From positions 1 through 64,000 of the forward strand of contig VFGV01000003.1 of the NCBI GenBank assembly GCA_009392275.1: a DNA stretch of 64,000 nt, given 5' to 3'. Each line of letters begins with the position of its first letter. Position 1 is the first letter of the stretch. The notes under the pieces were generated by a model. It saw only the letters and a list, made by a program, of their open reading frames with translations, ran no database searches and was not told where the DNA came from. Positions 6,990-15,167 of this stretch are shown here, piece after piece. This DNA is from SAR202 cluster bacterium (lineage in GTDB: Bacteria; Chloroflexota; Dehalococcoidia; Lucifugimonadales; UBA2962). A program made the translations under genes and the position numbers.

Positions 6990-8246
6990 CTAATTGAAGC
7001 GGTTAGGGTCAAACATTTTGGTTGGCATAAAATGTTTTTCTTCATTAATTTCTTGAGCAACTAGTAAACCAGTACCAGGTCCCGTAGAAATACCCATCAT
7101 TGAGTGTCCTGCGGCGATAACAAGATTATCAAATCCTTTTGGCCGACCTACTAATGGCAATCCATCAGGAGTGGTAGGCCTCAATCCAGCCCAGGTTTTA
7201 ATAATAGGAAGGCTATCAAATTCAATTTTTGGGAAAAAAGTTTTGGCCGCTTGTATAAGAGACTCGACTCGCTTTTGATTAATTGATAAATCCATACCAA
7301 CAAGCTCTAATGTGCCTCCCACACGCAGTATATTCCCCATTGGAGTTACTGCAGTTTTTGCCTCAGAAAGCATTACAGGCATATTTAAAGATGTATCGGG
7401 TCGCGGATAACTTACACTGTATCCTTTAGCAGGTTGTATCGGAATGCTCAGGCCGAGAGTATTTGCTATTTCAGGAGACCATGACCCAGCAGCTAATACG
7501 AATTGATCTGCATATATCACACCATGGTTAGTGTTGGCCGCAACAATTTTCTTACCTTTTGTTTGAAAACTATTCACTTGTGTATCTGTCTTAATCTCAA
7601 CACCCACACTTTTAGCTTTAGAAGCCAATCCTTTAACAAAATCAGCTGGAGCCAAATGGGCGTCCCCAGGAAAATAAGTTCCGGCTATTGCCGTTGTATC
7701 GACTCCTCCTAGTTTTTCTTTAACTTGGTTTCTATCCATATCCACGACTTCGAGTCCCATGTCACGAAGTATTCCAATATCTTCTATACCATGCTGATAA
7801 CCATCTTGAGTGGCATATAAAAAAATGATTCCATTACGCTCTAAGTGAAACTCAAAATCACCCAAATCATCAAACGAATTATATAGCTCCATACTCTTTT
7901 CACTAATTTCACGAAGAACCACAGCTCCTTCTCTTTGATGTTTGGCTGTACAAGCCGCCCTAAACTTCCACAACCATAACCACAAAGATAAATTAAATCT
8001 GGCTTTGATATAAAACGGGCTTTTAGAATTAAACATCCATCTAACTCCTTGAGAAATAACTCCAGGAGATGCCAGAGGCAGACTGTGACTAGGAACTAAA
8101 AGACCCGCATTACCCCAAGAAGTGGATGCGCAAACATCATCTTTATCTAATAGCGTTACCTTAAACCCTCTTTCAGCAAGAAAATGAGCACTATTCACTC
8201 CTATAGAGCCTGCTCCGATAACGAGAATATCGGTTTTAGTACCCAT
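6990..8246 (-). CDS. FAD-dependent D-amino-acid dehydrogenase-like (DadA family)
   Basis: FAD oxidoreductase of the DAO/DadA superfamily, expected to oxidatively deaminate D-amino acids or a related small amine and pass electrons to the respiratory chain. The N-terminal Rossmann motif VIGAGSIG is followed by the ERGF-VTLLDK segment, and the C-terminal half has WAGLRPTTPDGLPLVG and GHSMMGISTGPGTG, both typical of DadA. Length 418 aa is usual. Two ATGs are adjacent; the second (8246) is 6 nt from AAGGA and is preferred over the first (3 nt). It lies 25 nt downstream of the kelch lipoprotein gene. Confidence 0.88.
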   Translation of the reverse strand: MGTKTDILVIGAGSIGVNSAHFLAERGFKVTLLDKDDVCASTSWGNAGLLVPSHSLPLASPGVISQGVRWMFNSKSPFYIKARFNLSLWLWLWKFRAACTAKHQREGAVVLREISEKSMELYNSFDDLGDFEFHLERNGIIFLYATQDGYQHGIEDIGILRDMGLEVVDMDRNQVKEKLGGVDTTAIAGTYFPGDAHLAPADFVKGLASKAKSVGVEIKTDTQVNSFQTKGKKIVAANTNHGVIYADQFVLAAGSWSPEIANTLGLSIPIQPAKGYSVSYPRPDTSLNMPVMLSEAKTAVTPMGNILRVGGTLELVGMDLSINQKRVESLIQAAKTFFPKIEFDSLPIIKTWAGLRPTTPDGLPLVGRPKGFDNLVIAAGHSMMGISTGPGTGLLVAQEINEEKHFMPTKMFDPNRFN

Positions 8247-8274
8247 CATAGATCCTTATTGCTGAAGTAAACTA

Positions 8275-9960
8275 TTACCTGAGTAAACTGGATAAAAACA
8301 CTACTACAGTAACTTTAGCATCTTCTGCTATGGTTACTGGATCAGGTTCTAATGATAGTAATCCTACAGAGTATTTACCAAATTTCTTATAGGTCGGTTT
8401 TGTTTGTCCACTCTCTAAAGTCATAGCAGCGCCTCCAAGAGGTCCGGCCGGAGTGAATAATTCTAATCTAACTGTAGCCGTTCCACCTGTTAAACGATTA
8501 TCCTCAATTAATTCGGTAAACTGAACGATTATACCGTTAATTCCTGTAGGACTGTTCATTTTCTGCTTAAGGCCCATTCTCACCGGAATTTCCGTAGCAA
8601 CATGAAAATTGGAACTACCGTCATGATCGATAGTTGGCTGAAATTGTAAATCTACCGTTTGCTGAACATCTGGTGTGGGTGTTGGTACCGGTGTTGCAGT
8701 TGGTATAGGTGTTGCTTCTGCAGCAGCTGATGGGTCAACATTTAAAATAGTTGCTTCTATTTCCTCTCCTATGTCCAAGCTAAAAGCTTCTGTAGCTGCA
8801 AGAATTCCATCAAGAGCTTGTCCGCCAATTAATAGTATTCTTCCATCATTTAATAAAGCCGAATTAAATCTATATCTTCCCATCAACATATCACCAACAA
8901 TAGCCCAACTATTTGTGCTTGGGTCATATATTTCAAGGTTATCTCTGCTACCTGTACCTCCTGCAACTATTACCCGACCATCAGGCAAAAGTTCCGCTAT
9001 ATGTTCTGCTCGCGGAATGTTTAGATCAGATTTTGAAACCCAGGTATTATTAGATGGATCATAGATTTCCGCAGTCATCCTTTTACCCCTACCTCCTACT
9101 ACTAATACTCTTCCATCTTTTAATAACGTCGCTGTATGTTGAGATCTACTTACACTCATTTCCCCTGCCGAGCTCCACAAGCCACTCTCCGGATCAAATA
9201 TTTCTGCGGTCTTAATCCATGGGCCGTCAGGTTTTCCTCCACCGGTAACTAAAATTCTTCCATCACTTAATAATGTTGCAGTATGCCAAATCCTTTTCTC
9301 AGACATCTGGTCAATTTCTACCCAGCCGTTTGTTGCAGGGTCATATACTTCTACCGTAGTTACAGGTGCATATGTATCATCTGCTCCACCAATTACCATC
9401 ACTCTTCCATCACCAAGAGATACCATTGGCATGGTCTCATGTGCTTGGTTCATTGGTAAAGTTGGTGTCCACAGCCCTGTTTCTGGATCCCATATTTCAG
9501 CTGTGTCTATAGCTCTATTTTCAATACTTCTTCCACCGGCTACTATAACTCGTCCATCGGGCAATTTAGCCATAGCATTTTGAAATCGAGCATCCGTCAT
9601 CGCTTCGGTCCATTCCCAAACATTAGAGTTGGGGTTGTACACCTCAGCTGTATCCGCTGCTCCTGCAGCCCATTTCGGACTTTTACCACCAGCGACTAGC
9701 ACTCTTCCATCATCCAACACCACCGCTGGAAACCACGCTCGTTGTTCTCCCATATCGCCTACTGGTGCGGATGTTCCTGTAGTAGCAGCCACTTCTTTCT
9801 CTGTACCTGCAGATGGATCAAACCTATTTTCTTCTGAAGTTGTATCTGTATCACTTCCCTTAGCAGTATCACCTGAGTCACCTCCACTGCCACAAGACAC
9901 TGATATTAAAACAAGAGCGAAAAGTAAAGTTAGGGCTAGAATTTTCATTTTGACAGTCAT
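8275..9960 (-). CDS. seven-bladed kelch-repeat lipoprotein with C-terminal extra domain
   Basis: Exported 561-aa protein. A signal peptide (residues 1-22) ends at Cys23 in a lipobox-like ISVSC, then an acidic Ser/Thr/Gly linker. Seven kelch blades follow, each with a DGR-(V/I)-(L/M/I)-V-x-GG turn (for example DGRVLVAGG, DGRVMVIGG, DGRILLIGG). After a proline/threonine hinge (TPIPTATPVPTPTP) there is a separate C-terminal beta domain of about 130 aa that is not a kelch repeat. It probably works on the cell surface as a binding or carbohydrate-related scaffold; no catalytic residue is visible. The gene differs from the tandem kelch pair at 18.9-21.3 kb. Confidence 0.85.
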   Translation of the reverse strand: MTVKMKILALTLLFALVLISVSCGSGGDSGDTAKGSDTDTTSEENRFDPSAGTEKEVAATTGTSAPVGDMGEQRAWFPAVVLDDGRVLVAGGKSPKWAAGAADTAEVYNPNSNVWEWTEAMTDARFQNAMAKLPDGRVIVAGGRSIENRAIDTAEIWDPETGLWTPTLPMNQAHETMPMVSLGDGRVMVIGGADDTYAPVTTVEVYDPATNGWVEIDQMSEKRIWHTATLLSDGRILVTGGGKPDGPWIKTAEIFDPESGLWSSAGEMSVSRSQHTATLLKDGRVLVVGGRGKRMTAEIYDPSNNTWVSKSDLNIPRAEHIAELLPDGRVIVAGGTGSRDNLEIYDPSTNSWAIVGDMLMGRYRFNSALLNDGRILLIGGQALDGILAATEAFSLDIGEEIEATILNVDPSAAAEATPIPTATPVPTPTPDVQQTVDLQFQPTIDHDGSSNFHVATEIPVRMGLKQKMNSPTGINGIIVQFTELIEDNRLTGGTATVRLELFTPAGPLGGAAMTLESGQTKPTYKKFGKYSVGLLSLEPDPVTIAEDAKVTVVVFLSSLLR

Positions 9961-10039
9961 CTCACATATATAGATTTGATTAGATAAATATAACGTATGG
10001 CTCTACGAATTATACTGTTTATTAAACTTAAATGACTAG

Positions 10040-10073
10040 CATAAGCCGAGTCATAGTTTTGACGCGGCTTATG
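10040..10073. terminator. strong hairpin between GYD gene and kelch gene
   Basis: CATAAGCCG (10040-10048) pairs with CGGCTTATG (10065-10073). Inside it GTCA (10050-10053) pairs with TGAC (10060-10063) after a single A/G mismatch, leaving a 6-nt loop. It lies 38 nt beyond the stop of the GYD gene on the minus strand, where a terminator is expected. No clear U-run follows, so Rho-independent function is uncertain. Confidence 0.6.
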
Positions 10074-10110
10074 TTGCATACATAAAACTATTTATAAATT
10101 CATTGCGGTA

Positions 10111-10431
10111 TTAGCTGCCAGCTGGTTTGTAGTTGACCACTACTTTACTAGCTGCATCTATTTCCTCTGGGGTTATTAAAGGCATAACACTAACTTTTAC
10201 TACTCCACTAGCATTAACTGCCAACGACATTGCAGTAGCTGTTATTCTATCCGGCATATCTGCAAAACCGACTACATCGTCTTCACCATGTGAAAAATAC
10301 GCCGATTCAAGCGTGCAACCATGATCAGCAAACAGCTTTGAGATGTGCTTAATTCTAGATGATCCTCCTTCTTTCAGAAGACCTCTTACACCTTCAGCAG
10401 CATAGCTACCTTTAAACATATATTTAGCCAT
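10111..10431 (-). CDS. GYD domain-containing protein
   Basis: A 106-aa single-domain protein. It resembles the GYD family (ferredoxin-like dimeric alpha/beta fold): an N-terminal YMFKGSYAAEGVRGLLKEGGSSR segment, the central FSHGEDDVVGFADMPD and the TAMSLAVNASG helix are characteristic. Function of the family is unknown; small-molecule or regulatory roles have been suggested. AGGAGGT lies 9 nt upstream of the ATG on the minus strand. It is a single-gene unit followed by a hairpin. Confidence 0.85.
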   Translation of the reverse strand: MAKYMFKGSYAAEGVRGLLKEGGSSRIKHISKLFADHGCTLESAYFSHGEDDVVGFADMPDRITATAMSLAVNASGVVKVSVMPLITPEEIDAASKVVVNYKPAGS

Positions 10432-10576
10432 TCTACGACCTCCTTAGTAATTAAATTATCGTAACGGGCTGTATTGTAAATCATTATTACTAATCAACTC
10501 AAAAATACGTCATTTATTTGAATCTTTTTTAATAAAATCAATTTACTTATCAAAACATTCATGTAATCTAGCCTGA

Positions 10577-11845
10577 ATGCTTTCTAATACTGTAATGAAT
10601 ATCTGCCGGCCTTTATATTCGGGGTTATCAAACCTTGGTGGTAAAGATTCAAGCTTTTTATATTGGATTACATTCGGCCATATCGTAATGCATTGGTATC
10701 AAAACCTATTCCCCTTAATACTCCCTTACTTCAAAAGTGAGTTCGGCCTATCTGCAGTTCAATTAGGTTCATTGAATACAATACAGATGGGGATTGCCAG
10801 TGGATTAATGGTAGTAGTGGCATACTTTGCAGACACACGCAGGCATCTGCAAAAAATTATATTGATTTCCGCTATTTTAATTTTGGGAATATGTTATTTC
10901 GGAATAAGCCTTCTACCAACATATGCTTGGACCTTAATCTGGTCTGGACTAATAGGTTTATCTGTCGCTCTATGGCACCCTACAGCTATGGGAGGGCTAT
11001 CATTGAAGTTCCCAAAGAAACGAGGGATGGCTCTGGGAGTGCATGGTGTCGGAGCCAGTATCGGTGATTCATTAAGTCCAATAATTGTTGGTGCTTTCAT
11101 AATGACATTCGCGTGGCGCACCGTACTTCAGTTTCATTTAATTCCAATAGCTATTATCTCTATAATCATGTGGCGTGTGCTTAGTAAAAATGAAGTTGAT
11201 GGTCAAAATACAAAAAAAAATTCAGACAAAAATAAAGTTGATTTTTATACCTACTGGACCGACCTGAAAACATTAATAAAAAGCCCACAGGCTTTATCAG
11301 TAACAATATCTAATGCTCTTATATCAGGCGCCAGAGTAGCTGTACTTACGTTTCTACCTATATATCTTTTCGATACTTTAGGTTTTTCATCGTTAAAAAT
11401 GGGGGTATACCTAGCATTACTGTTTGCCATGGGTGCTATATCCCAACCAATCATGGGGATATTGTCAGACAGGGTCGGACGAAAAGTAATTCTTGTTCCG
11501 AGTTTCTTAATACTAGGGGTGCTGTATTTATTGATAGTATCAACCCAAAATGACATTTTGCTCGGAATAATAATTGGGATCTTAGGTGCTTTTTTCTATC
11601 CAATACTAAATATTGCACAGGCAGCGATCATGGATGTCGGAAGCAAAGATATTCAATCTACGACAATGGGTGTCTCTGGCTTAGTTGGCTGGCCAGCCAT
11701 TTTAGTATCGCCAATTATTGCTGGCCTTTTAGTTGACAAATTTAACATAGAAATGGCCTTTATATTCGCAGGTGTGATATCTCTTGTATCAACCCTTATA
11801 TTGGTGCCCATCAAATTTACGCCGCCAGCAGATTTTAAGGATTAA
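10577..11845 (+). CDS. MFS transporter, fosmidomycin-resistance (Fsr)-like
   Basis: Major facilitator superfamily permease with about 12 membrane helices in 422 aa. The segment ALWHPTAMGGLSLKFPKKRG in the first half and GILSDRVGRK in the second half match the Fsr-like group. It likely exports or imports a small molecule; the substrate is unknown. There is no Shine-Dalgarno before the ATG; a second Met occurs at residue 7. It is followed by tRNA-Ser on the other strand. Confidence 0.85.
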   Translation: MLSNTVMNICRPLYSGLSNLGGKDSSFLYWITFGHIVMHWYQNLFPLILPYFKSEFGLSAVQLGSLNTIQMGIASGLMVVVAYFADTRRHLQKIILISAILILGICYFGISLLPTYAWTLIWSGLIGLSVALWHPTAMGGLSLKFPKKRGMALGVHGVGASIGDSLSPIIVGAFIMTFAWRTVLQFHLIPIAIISIIMWRVLSKNEVDGQNTKKNSDKNKVDFYTYWTDLKTLIKSPQALSVTISNALISGARVAVLTFLPIYLFDTLGFSSLKMGVYLALLFAMGAISQPIMGILSDRVGRKVILVPSFLILGVLYLLIVSTQNDILLGIIIGILGAFFYPILNIAQAAIMDVGSKDIQSTTMGVSGLVGWPAILVSPIIAGLLVDKFNIEMAFIFAGVISLVSTLILVPIKFTPPADFKD

Positions 11846-11866
11846 ACTAGAAATGAAATTACAGTA

Positions 11867-11956
11867 CGGAGAGGGCGGGATTCGAACCCGCGAGCCAGCT
11901 ATACACCGGCTACTCCCTTAGCAGGGGAGCGCATTCGACCACTCTGCCACCTCTCC
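11867..11956 (-). tRNA. tRNA-Ser (anticodon GCT)
   Basis: Read on the minus strand. The acceptor GGAGAGG (11956-11950) pairs perfectly with CCTCTCC (11874-11868). The anticodon stem CTCCC/GGGAG carries loop CTGCTAA with anticodon GCT (codons AGC/AGU). The long variable arm characteristic of class II serine tRNAs is present, and the T loop TTCGAAT closes the CGGG/CCCG stem. The discriminator is G at 11867. CCA is not encoded (TAC follows), unlike tRNA-Ala above. Confidence 0.97.
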
Positions 11957-12068
11957 ATATTGAGTTACATTCTACAGTAAAGCGGTAACCTACTGATAAT
12001 AAAACACAAGGAATTATAAAATTCTTTCAAGCATTAAACCATTATTAACTACTGCTCATAAAAAAAGA

Positions 12069-13478
12069 GTGCTAATAACTGTATCGTTTGGTTACATGTT
12101 GGTACAACTTTCAAGCTTACCTATAGCTATAGCAATTCCTACTTTAGCATCACAATTTAATGTCGGTGTCGAAGATGTAGCATTAATGGTCGTTGCTTAT
12201 CTGACAGCATTAGGAAGTTTTGTTTTGCTCTCCGCCCGTATAGGCGACTATATAGGCCACAATAAAGTGTTTATGTTTGGGTTAATAACATTAACCGTAG
12301 CCTCAGGGGTTATTTGCACCGCAACAGATCTATGGCAAATAATTGGTTACAGGGCAGTGGCTGGCTTAGGCTCAGCTATGATTATGGGTAACGCAAATGC
12401 TATGGTTGCAGCTTCATTTAACCCAGATGAAAGAGGCAGAGCTTTCGGGTTTTTAATAATAGGAGCTAGGTTTGGAACATTCATAGGATTGGCTTTATTT
12501 GGACTAATGTTGCAATTTATTGGCTGGAGGCCAGTCTTTGCAACGTTTATTCCCCTCGGAATCATTGCAGTATGGCTAGCATTCAATTTAATCAAGTCAG
12601 ACTCTGAATCTAATAAATCTTTGAATATTACAAAGCTCGGGAAATCTATTGATTGGACAGGAGCTCTATTCCTCGCCAGCGGAGCCATAGTACTAATTCT
12701 TGGCGGAAATCATCTCCACCAAGGCGAGGAGTCTTTTACCAGTGCAGACGGACTTACTTATCACGTTCCTATGCATATTGCGGGTCTTCTTTTAATAGTT
12801 GTTTTCGTTTTTGTGGAAAAATTTGCTAGAAACCCTGTAATTGATTTAAGTCACTTCAGAAATAGTGCTTTTTCTTTGTCTTTGATAACCAACACTATTT
12901 ATCATTTTTCAATGCTAGGAGCTTTCACCCTAATTCCCATTTTAGTTGAGCAAGGTTTTGGACGATCCCCTTTATGGGTCACAGTCGTTTTACTGCCTAG
13001 TCAGGCTCTAGGCCTATTTCTCCCCGTAATTGCCGGGGCAATTTATGACAAATATAAGCCAGATTGGCTCCGCCCTATAACTCTAATAGCCATAGCAATC
13101 GGATTTCTAACGATCGGGTTAGTAGCTAACCAAATACCTTTTTGGGCTCTACCACTTCTAATGTTTATCATCTCAATCGGGACTAACATGTTTAACCCTA
13201 TAAATAATGCCACAGTGATGAATTCATTAACCTTAGAGCACCGTGGAGTTGCATCTGGCATGCTTGAAACAACAAGAGAGCTGGGTCATGCATTGGGTGC
13301 TACTGCAGCTGCAGCAACTCTTGCTTTAATGCTTCCACAGAAGCTAGGCTTTATGACTCAAGAAATAATACAAAGCTCTTACATTGATGGATTTCAACTC
13401 GCTGCATTAATGGTTGCTGGAGTATTGGTGTTTGGTTCGCTCATAGCCAGCCTCCATCCAAGAACTAAAGTCACTTAA
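12069..13478 (+). CDS. MFS transporter, DHA2 (14-helix) drug-efflux type
   Basis: Major facilitator permease of the DHA2 drug:H+ antiporter type with about 14 membrane helices. The motif ARIGDYIGHNKVFMFG is a motif-A variant, and GYRAVAGLGSAMIMGNANAMVAASF and ALGATAAAA are typical. The GTG at 12069 has no Shine-Dalgarno and begins inside helix 1. The frame stays open upstream to 12003, and AAGGAA (12008-12013) stands 7 nt before an in-frame ATT at 12021. That start would add 16 residues including a basic KKR before helix 1, as is usual in this family. Substrate unknown. Confidence 0.85.
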   Translation: MLITVSFGYMLVQLSSLPIAIAIPTLASQFNVGVEDVALMVVAYLTALGSFVLLSARIGDYIGHNKVFMFGLITLTVASGVICTATDLWQIIGYRAVAGLGSAMIMGNANAMVAASFNPDERGRAFGFLIIGARFGTFIGLALFGLMLQFIGWRPVFATFIPLGIIAVWLAFNLIKSDSESNKSLNITKLGKSIDWTGALFLASGAIVLILGGNHLHQGEESFTSADGLTYHVPMHIAGLLLIVVFVFVEKFARNPVIDLSHFRNSAFSLSLITNTIYHFSMLGAFTLIPILVEQGFGRSPLWVTVVLLPSQALGLFLPVIAGAIYDKYKPDWLRPITLIAIAIGFLTIGLVANQIPFWALPLLMFIISIGTNMFNPINNATVMNSLTLEHRGVASGMLETTRELGHALGATAAAATLALMLPQKLGFMTQEIIQSSYIDGFQLAALMVAGVLVFGSLIASLHPRTKVT

Positions 13479-13495
13479 ATAAAATCATTGTTTTT

Positions 13496-14695
13496 CTATA
13501 GGCGAATTAAGTTATTTGATCGATCATATATTGACTGGACCACAGGATTACCATTGCTTACACCGGATACAGTCGCAATATGAGCTGATCTGGTCATAAA
13601 CACCTGTGGTCTAAAAAAGTAGACTGCAGTATCACCTGGTTTTACTTTTTGTTTTGTAGTCGGGTATAACCAAGCATAGTAATCCATCCACTGAGGTATT
13701 GGCGCTTCGGCATCTACTTCGTTTTTAAGTATGGTGTCTGATCTATCGCCAACAAAAGCTTTTTTTATGCTCATCATCTCATGCCCCGCTCCATCAGCAT
13801 AAAACCCTCCTCCTAAAACTTGAGCTGTGTCTCCAGACCAATGAGATACTTCAGTCACATAAACCTGTGCAGGAGTGCCAACGTCATTTCCATAGATCTG
13901 CTGCATCGCCATTCCCCAAAGGGCGCTCCCTGGTTCAGCGTCAGTAGCTCCATAGGAAGCAATTAATTCCATGGTTTCACAAGATGAGCTACCCGGAGCA
14001 TTAATATGTTTAACATCTATTCCAAGCTTTGAATCTAATAATTCGGCTGCTTTGATAATGGTATTCAAATTAGGACTTGCGTTCATCTTGCGTGTTTCAA
14101 AATCATATAAAGCACAAGGAAAGCCAGTGACTCCCACTATATTTAGGTTGTCGAATCCTGATATAAAATCGGCGGTCTGCAGAACATCGTCAATTAATAT
14201 CCCTCCCTCTTGAGCAGGGTATGCCATATCATCCTTATCAATGACTTTCAATATAATATTCTGCTTAACATTCAGTTCAGTCGCAGCTTGAGAAATAAAG
14301 CTCGCATGGTCCTTATGATGAACTGTCCATATTTCAGGTTCCATTTTTAGAGCTTCTTTCATCCTATTTCTTGGAATTTGCGATAGATGGCCAACATGAC
14401 CAACTTTACAATTTTGTTCATCGAGAACATAAGCACACTCCATATCTACTGCAACGAATGATTCGAATCCAGATTTAATAATAGTCTGGATCATTGATGG
14501 GTTACGATTAATCTGTTTGGTCATTACATATGTTCTTAGCCCGAGCCGTTTCGCACATTCATATATCTCAAGGGCGTTACTTTCAACCAGGTCTAAGTCA
14601 ACAACATAACAATCACTTGGTATGCTGCCTTTACGATGCAGTTCTGTTGCCACCATTACTAAATTTGGGTTTTGCTCTTTAATTACGTCAATCAT
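13496..14695 (-). CDS. YhfX-like PLP-dependent protein (alanine racemase N-terminal fold)
   Basis: Fold-type III PLP protein resembling E. coli YhfX. Matching stretches are YVVDLDLVESNA, YVMTKQINRNP with the expected PLP lysine, the AVDMECA segment, GHVGHLSQIP, NAPGSSSCETM, GATDAEPGSALWG, and near the C-terminus FRPQVFMTRSAHIATVSG. Length 399 aa is close to that of YhfX. Activity is not firmly known for the family; an amino-acid racemase or related PLP reaction is likely. A weak AAAAGG lies 9 nt before ATG. It converges on the DHA2 transporter. Confidence 0.85.
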   Translation of the reverse strand: MIDVIKEQNPNLVMVATELHRKGSIPSDCYVVDLDLVESNALEIYECAKRLGLRTYVMTKQINRNPSMIQTIIKSGFESFVAVDMECAYVLDEQNCKVGHVGHLSQIPRNRMKEALKMEPEIWTVHHKDHASFISQAATELNVKQNIILKVIDKDDMAYPAQEGGILIDDVLQTADFISGFDNLNIVGVTGFPCALYDFETRKMNASPNLNTIIKAAELLDSKLGIDVKHINAPGSSSCETMELIASYGATDAEPGSALWGMAMQQIYGNDVGTPAQVYVTEVSHWSGDTAQVLGGGFYADGAGHEMMSIKKAFVGDRSDTILKNEVDAEAPIPQWMDYYAWLYPTTKQKVKPGDTAVYFFRPQVFMTRSAHIATVSGVSNGNPVVQSIYDRSNNLIRL

Positions 14696-14764
14696 AGGGT
14701 ATAACCTTTTATAATTTATCCATAAACTGTTAAGTCAATAAGTTATTTATTTACGGAGAAAGTA

Positions 14765-15166
14765 ATGTTATCACCAGATGAAATAAGAGCCATAAACGAA
14801 AACTACAGGCAAGATTTCAATAGGCATGATGCAGATGCCTTACAAAATTATTATGCAGAGTCAATCTTATGGACTAACTCTAATGTAGATGGAGAAGTCA
14901 CAGACCCTAAAGAAGTCTCCAAGCAGTATGAAGATTTTTTTATAACTTTCCCGGATGTTCATCTTGAATTTCTTGACGATTTTTCTGAAGGTTTTCACAA
15001 CGCTCACAGATGGAAAATGAAAGCGACCCATAAAAACGACTCAGGTGAAACCAACGATATAGAGATAGAGGGTTTCTCTATGTTAATTGTTGATGAGAAA
15101 GGTAAAATTGTAAGAGATCACACGTATTTTGATGTTCAAAACCTGAATGCCCAACTAGGAACATAG
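14765..15166 (+). CDS. SnoaL-like / NTF2-fold protein
   Basis: A 133-aa single-domain protein of the SnoaL-like polyketide cyclase/NTF2 fold. It has an N-terminal helix with NENYRQDFNRHDADAL, a central FPDVHLEFLDDF strand pair, and a final DHTYFDVQNLNAQLG as in ester-cyclase-type members. The cone-shaped pocket binds small hydrophobic molecules; the substrate is unknown. GGAGAAAG stands just before ATG. The next gene starts 2 nt after its stop, so the two are cotranscribed. Confidence 0.85.
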   Translation: MLSPDEIRAINENYRQDFNRHDADALQNYYAESILWTNSNVDGEVTDPKEVSKQYEDFFITFPDVHLEFLDDFSEGFHNAHRWKMKATHKNDSGETNDIEIEGFSMLIVDEKGKIVRDHTYFDVQNLNAQLGT

Positions 15167-15167
15167 C

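Noticed and set aside
9629-9973. 114-codon plus-strand frame opposite the kelch lipoprotein signal and first blades
   Set aside because: Antisense shadow of a well-supported exported protein.
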